Assembly: GCA_910579015.1 (NCBI GenBank)
Contig: CAJTRO010000047.1
Span: 1 to 26,371 of the forward strand
Length of the DNA stretch: 26,371 bases
Source of the DNA: an uncultured Dorea sp.
GTDB taxonomy: Bacteria; Bacillota_A; Clostridia; Lachnospirales; Lachnospiraceae
Direction: 5' to 3'
Of the stretch, positions 24,301 through 26,371 are shown one piece after another (position 1 is the stretch's first letter; each line of letters starts with the position of its first letter). The position numbers and the translations under genes were made by a program. The notes beneath the pieces are model-generated. The model did no database searches. It was not told where the DNA came from and saw only the letters and a program-made list of their open reading frames with translations.

Positions 24301-25916
24301 AGTTCATAACCATTTGGAAGCTTTATCAAAAGTTTCGGTATGATCTCTCCGCCTGTATAGCTATAGGAACCAAGAACAGTAATCATCCCAGACGTAATCT
24401 CGGCTTTCGTTATAATAATTGGACCAACTGTAATCTCAGTAGAAGTCAAGCTTTTTCTTCCATAAATCACCTCATATGATCCTATCTCCTTTATCTCAGT
24501 CACCGTATCGTGTCTCTCCTTTTTAATGGTCCTGTTCCAACTCTCGGAATCTACAGCATACCAATTATTGGGATCATCCGGATCACTATCTTCTGGTCTT
24601 AATACTTTATCTGCAATCTTAATAATTGAATCTAACTGATCCTCACCGCTATAAGGGCGAGAAAATTTACCATCCTTAGTATCCTCTTCAGACGGCGTGA
24701 TCGCATCCCGATCCAAACTCCACTTCCGCCGGCTTTGAGGAATCTGTGGCTGGGTTCCAAAAGTAGGCGATGTGATCTTGGGTGCATCAATCAATATCCC
24801 CCCTCCTGTTATTGTCCCATGATTCGTAACTTTTTTACTAGGAGTTAAAGAAGTACCGGCAGGAATTTCAATTATTTGACCTTTAGATACATTATCTGTT
24901 AAGATTGCATCCCCATACACACGTCCTTCATTCACATTCCCCTTTTCACCAACTCCCCAAACCAGACCATCGAATAAACTTGTATCTGTAGTTTCCATTA
25001 TACCGCCAACAGCCGTTATCGTAACACTTCTTCTCTCCGGCGGCATGGAATCTGTCTGCGAAGATAAGGTTTTACCGCGAATCGCATAGGCCAGCTCATT
25101 ACCACTGCCCTGTGTTGTTGTCCCTCCGACAGCAGTAACTGTTCCCCCTCTTATAACAACCGTGTTATTAAGTGTACCCAGAAAAGTAGCTCCAATTCCC
25201 GGTCCTGCCGGCTCTCCTTCGATTCCCCTTCCTCCGGAAGCATTAATAGTTCCAGCTTCAATGACAATCTTACCGGCTTTTCCATCAAGCCCGCCGCCAA
25301 TTCCTGCACCACGACCACTGCTGGCCGCGGTAATCGTACTCCCCGGCGCATCAATTGTAATGTTCCCACAATCTCCATTGTTACTGTCACCGCCAATACC
25401 CGCTGATCCAAATCCACTAGAAGCCTGCAACGTAGACTCAGGTGTCTCTTTACTAAGAATCTTAAGCGATGCCTGTTGCGGCACATACAGAGCGGATTTG
25501 GCTCCAGCGCTTCTCAGGACATTATCGCCTTCCAGAGTCAGATTCACAACGGCAGTATCTCCCAATGCAAAAGCCCGGATATGAAGATCGTCATTCTGAC
25601 CGTCATTTAAAGAAAGATTCACATTCCTGAAAGTAATTTTATGCGGTCCGCCTTCTACCTGGATGATAGATTCCAACGTATTGCTGGTAATCGTACTTGC
25701 ATCAAATGTACCTGTTATAATGTGCTCACATTCCCCTGTGCACGGGCGAATTGTTATGAACTCTCTATCTGCATCAGCTCCCCACGTCTGTTTATTCCCC
25801 AAATCTATTGGAGTGGTTGTAGATACCGCATCAACTCCTATCGGCGGTGAAAAAAATAATGCCATACATGCCATTAAAGGAACGGTCAACCATAATAGTT
25901 TCTTTCTTCGCATCAT
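21363..25916 (-). CDS. Large mosaic LPKTG cell-wall-anchored surface protein
   Basis: 1517 residues, AAAGGA before the ATG. Signal peptide MMRRKKLLWLTVPLMACMAL with likely cleavage after VDA (30). Residues 50-380 are a glycine-rich, beta-helix-like region (repeated GIGGD, GAGIGGG, GGTVTAVGG). Two MBG-like beta domains (about 502-578 and 582-660; PNGYELKEKDYKIVSVTG), a YDG-like domain (663-755), two Ig/FN3-like domains (768-850, 855-945), and three chitobiase-C-terminal-like repeats (953-1040, 1046-1138, 1143-1222) each with LYYTIDG, IYYTLDGTEPT or IYYTTDGSDPT. A further domain (1230-1400), a Gly/Ser linker, then LPKTG (1467-1471), a membrane segment and a 24-residue lysine-rich tail. Sortase would anchor it to peptidoglycan. 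Probable binding of glycans or host matrix is inference. The gene is visibly richer in A/T than its neighbours, suggesting separate origin. No sortase gene is present. Confidence 0.92.
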   Translation of the reverse strand: MMRRKKLLWLTVPLMACMALFFSPPIGVDAVSTTTPIDLGNKQTWGADADREFITIRPCTGECEHIITGTFDASTITSNTLESIIQVEGGPHKITFRNVNLSLNDGQNDDLHIRAFALGDTAVVNLTLEGDNVLRSAGAKSALYVPQQASLKILSKETPESTLQASSGFGSAGIGGDSNNGDCGNITIDAPGSTITAASSGRGAGIGGGLDGKAGKIVIEAGTINASGGRGIEGEPAGPGIGATFLGTLNNTVVIRGGTVTAVGGTTTQGSGNELAYAIRGKTLSSQTDSMPPERRSVTITAVGGIMETTDTSLFDGLVWGVGEKGNVNEGRVYGDAILTDNVSKGQIIEIPAGTSLTPSKKVTNHGTITGGGILIDAPKITSPTFGTQPQIPQSRRKWSLDRDAITPSEEDTKDGKFSRPYSGEDQLDSIIKIADKVLRPEDSDPDDPNNWYAVDSESWNRTIKKERHDTVTEIKEIGSYEVIYGRKSLTSTEITVGPIIITKAEITSGMITVLGSYSYTGGEIIPKLLIKLPNGYELKEKDYKIVSVTGRDKEGTATVTIEGKGNCTGKASKKFKIDAASIEGASVELTSDPSPVYNAEKQEPKLIVKMGDKVLVPDQDYKIEYSPADLTDAGPVEISVTGINNYKDSVKSVPAYEIKKKPITIKSLAAIDRKYEKGRMDVDIDNNSVVYEGLEGNDKASDITIESKGNIANDIVGTYPSITLPQPVQLGGNKGKNYEIVNAGEVMTLPPDGVEILQADAPAEPILAKDTYELSAKEGMFIYTATITNPDEREEVVYEYRMDGGEWQKTTQFDNIEPESKHIFEVRYAGNENIAGCMSKPQEITFTKLENPNKPVIRDFQFSLNPEGEQSFIGTIMCDEKNVEYFIGEKGGGEPTDDDYRSDEEAGSHLKLNCGARTEYVAYVRYRETATHQHSAPSTLSKTTDPLTLKAPIITPPDGTTFVGTQEVTIKQKAEVEGADLYYTIDGDTDTPQIEDSIRYEGDGSLVIGEDIEGEQTITIRAFAFKNKYEYEVAVAKLTKVLPPVETPVISLKVGEDNEEDEEDEFEHKNQEVMITCETEDAVIYYTLDGTEPTRESKKFSPKRPIKIDDTTVVKAFAIRKDGTMSDSAIAEKEFTRIWLDVAPPEIHPEEDVEVAGSKQVKLNCETEGAVIYYTTDGSDPTRDSNKYRNKPFRVTAPATIKAFAVKDDMNDSPIVSVSINKSESTVEAHTEFGPFVQDEGDVHHPLLSPELKEALSVIKKEENIEGDEVAAAEYLLIRELDVLGAPGDYIPENMELCNLKLWIKIGDIRIEEPKLDDFPAEGLTIKVKYPDEIVAATASRPEARCENYNYAIAHMVSKGDNVGREIERWHGERITKTPECLVIEGIKSASPLAIAWTTSQSEENKNKYEKESQPGGTIQNPDGSQTYVSSNPVSGSQGEGAAASGGSTGAGSVSDAVKSALSTLLPKTGDTNKIIAWIVVAVISVGVIIGVRMKSRKDKAKGNGKDKKDGKKIKK

Positions 25917-26036
25917 TCTAAATCCTTTCTAAAAATTTATTATATTTTTTGTATACATGAGATCTATTGGTAAAATGGAATTTTGTCGTATAGATGTAAC
26001 AAAACATCTTGACAGCCATTTTTTTCAAAAATAGCA
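25917..26036 (-). promoter_or_regulatory. AT-rich upstream region of the LPXTG gene
   Basis: The promoter of the surface protein should lie here. A TATAAT occurs about 25 bases before the start codon on the minus strand, too close for a usual leader, and TATACA lies about 12 bases further upstream. Neither has a good -35 at 17 bases, so the promoter is not assigned. Confidence 0.3.
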
Positions 26037-26080
26037 ATAAAAAGAAGCAGTACATATTACTTTTAAATACATACTGCTTC
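26037..26080 (-). terminator. Intrinsic terminator of the Rpn-like gene
   Basis: On the minus strand GAAGCAGTA (26072-26080) pairs with TACTGCTTC (26044-26052) across a 19-base loop and is followed by TTTTT (26039-26043). It lies about 70 bases after the stop. Confidence 0.8.
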
Positions 26081-26147
26081 TCCTTGATATTCTATTTTAT
26101 CAAAGTATCATCCATCTCCTTCTATCATCAAAGAACTGTACCCTGAT

Positions 26148-26371
26148 TTAAAAAGAATCCCTTATATCAACTTCATCATTATCCGTATATTCAAGCCCGT
26201 ATTCTTTCAACATCTGATCTTGATAAGCATGGTCATCCAATGACCTTTTTAAGTCCTCCATACGTCCATCCTGGATCAACCGCTTTGTTAATTCATTAAT
26301 TATCCTTCGGCTTTCCATTCTTCCAGCTTCCTGGCCTTCTTTTCTGCCCTCTATACGCCCCTCTATTCTGC
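26148..26371 (-). CDS. C-terminal tail of an Rpn/PD-(D/E)XK transposase-like protein, cut by window edge
   Basis: The last 73 codons are visible, ending at the stop 26148-26150; the start lies beyond the right edge. The tail begins with charged R-I-E-G-R type repeats (RIEGRIEGRKEGQEAGRM) and continues with INELTKRLIQDGRMEDL and YQDQMLKEYGLE. This order is what I know from the C-termini of Rpn-family recombination-promoting nuclease / putative transposase proteins in Clostridia. The catalytic PD-(D/E)XK domain would be upstream and is not seen, so the call rests on the tail alone. It has its own terminator. Confidence 0.65.
   Translation of the reverse strand, partial: RIEGRIEGRKEGQEAGRMESRRIINELTKRLIQDGRMEDLKRSLDDHAYQDQMLKEYGLEYTDNDEVDIRDSF

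Overview
The window looks like chromosome from a gut-type, low-oxygen Firmicute, most likely a Lachnospiraceae / Clostridium cluster XIVa relative. This rests on strong AGGAGG-type ribosome binding sites, a flavodiiron protein fused to flavin reductase and rubredoxin, an LPKTG sortase substrate, AgrC/LytTR-type and soluble OmpR-type two-component systems, and an Rpn-like tail at the right edge. The genus is inference only. No rRNA, tRNA, CRISPR array or insertion sequence was seen. Both ends of the window cut through genes.

Left part (1-6145, all minus strand): the N-terminal two thirds of a tyrosine recombinase, preceded by a leader full of palindromes; a 945-residue translation-factor GTPase of the TetM/EF-G type that carries a YacP/Rae1-like NYN nuclease domain at its C-terminus; and a translationally coupled GHKL sensor kinase / LytTR response regulator pair.

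Middle part (6146-16060): a flavodiiron protein and an FAD-Rieske oxidoreductase converge on one strong terminator hairpin. They are followed by a GH36 alpha-galactosidase, a MATE exporter, a DegV lipid-binding protein (tail-to-tail overlap with the MATE gene), a divergent TetR-like regulator, and a YitT-family membrane protein whose leader carries a near-consensus promoter and a complete terminator hairpin.

Right part (16064-26371, all minus strand): a four-gene operon encodes an OmpR-type regulator, a histidine kinase without membrane segments, an ABC ATPase and a large FtsX-type permease. This is the layout of antimicrobial-peptide or envelope-stress sensing modules. Upstream lies a 1517-residue mosaic cell-wall-anchored protein with its own strong terminator, and then the C-terminal tail of an Rpn/PD-(D/E)XK-type protein that runs off the edge.

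The most unusual item is the GTPase-NYN fusion at 918-3755. It joins a factor expected to enter the ribosomal A site with a nuclease whose known relative, Rae1, also cuts mRNA in the A site. Several leaders also contain palindromes or terminators that no gene explains: 720-850, 6286-6306, 15093-15152, 20315-20345 and 21092-21163.
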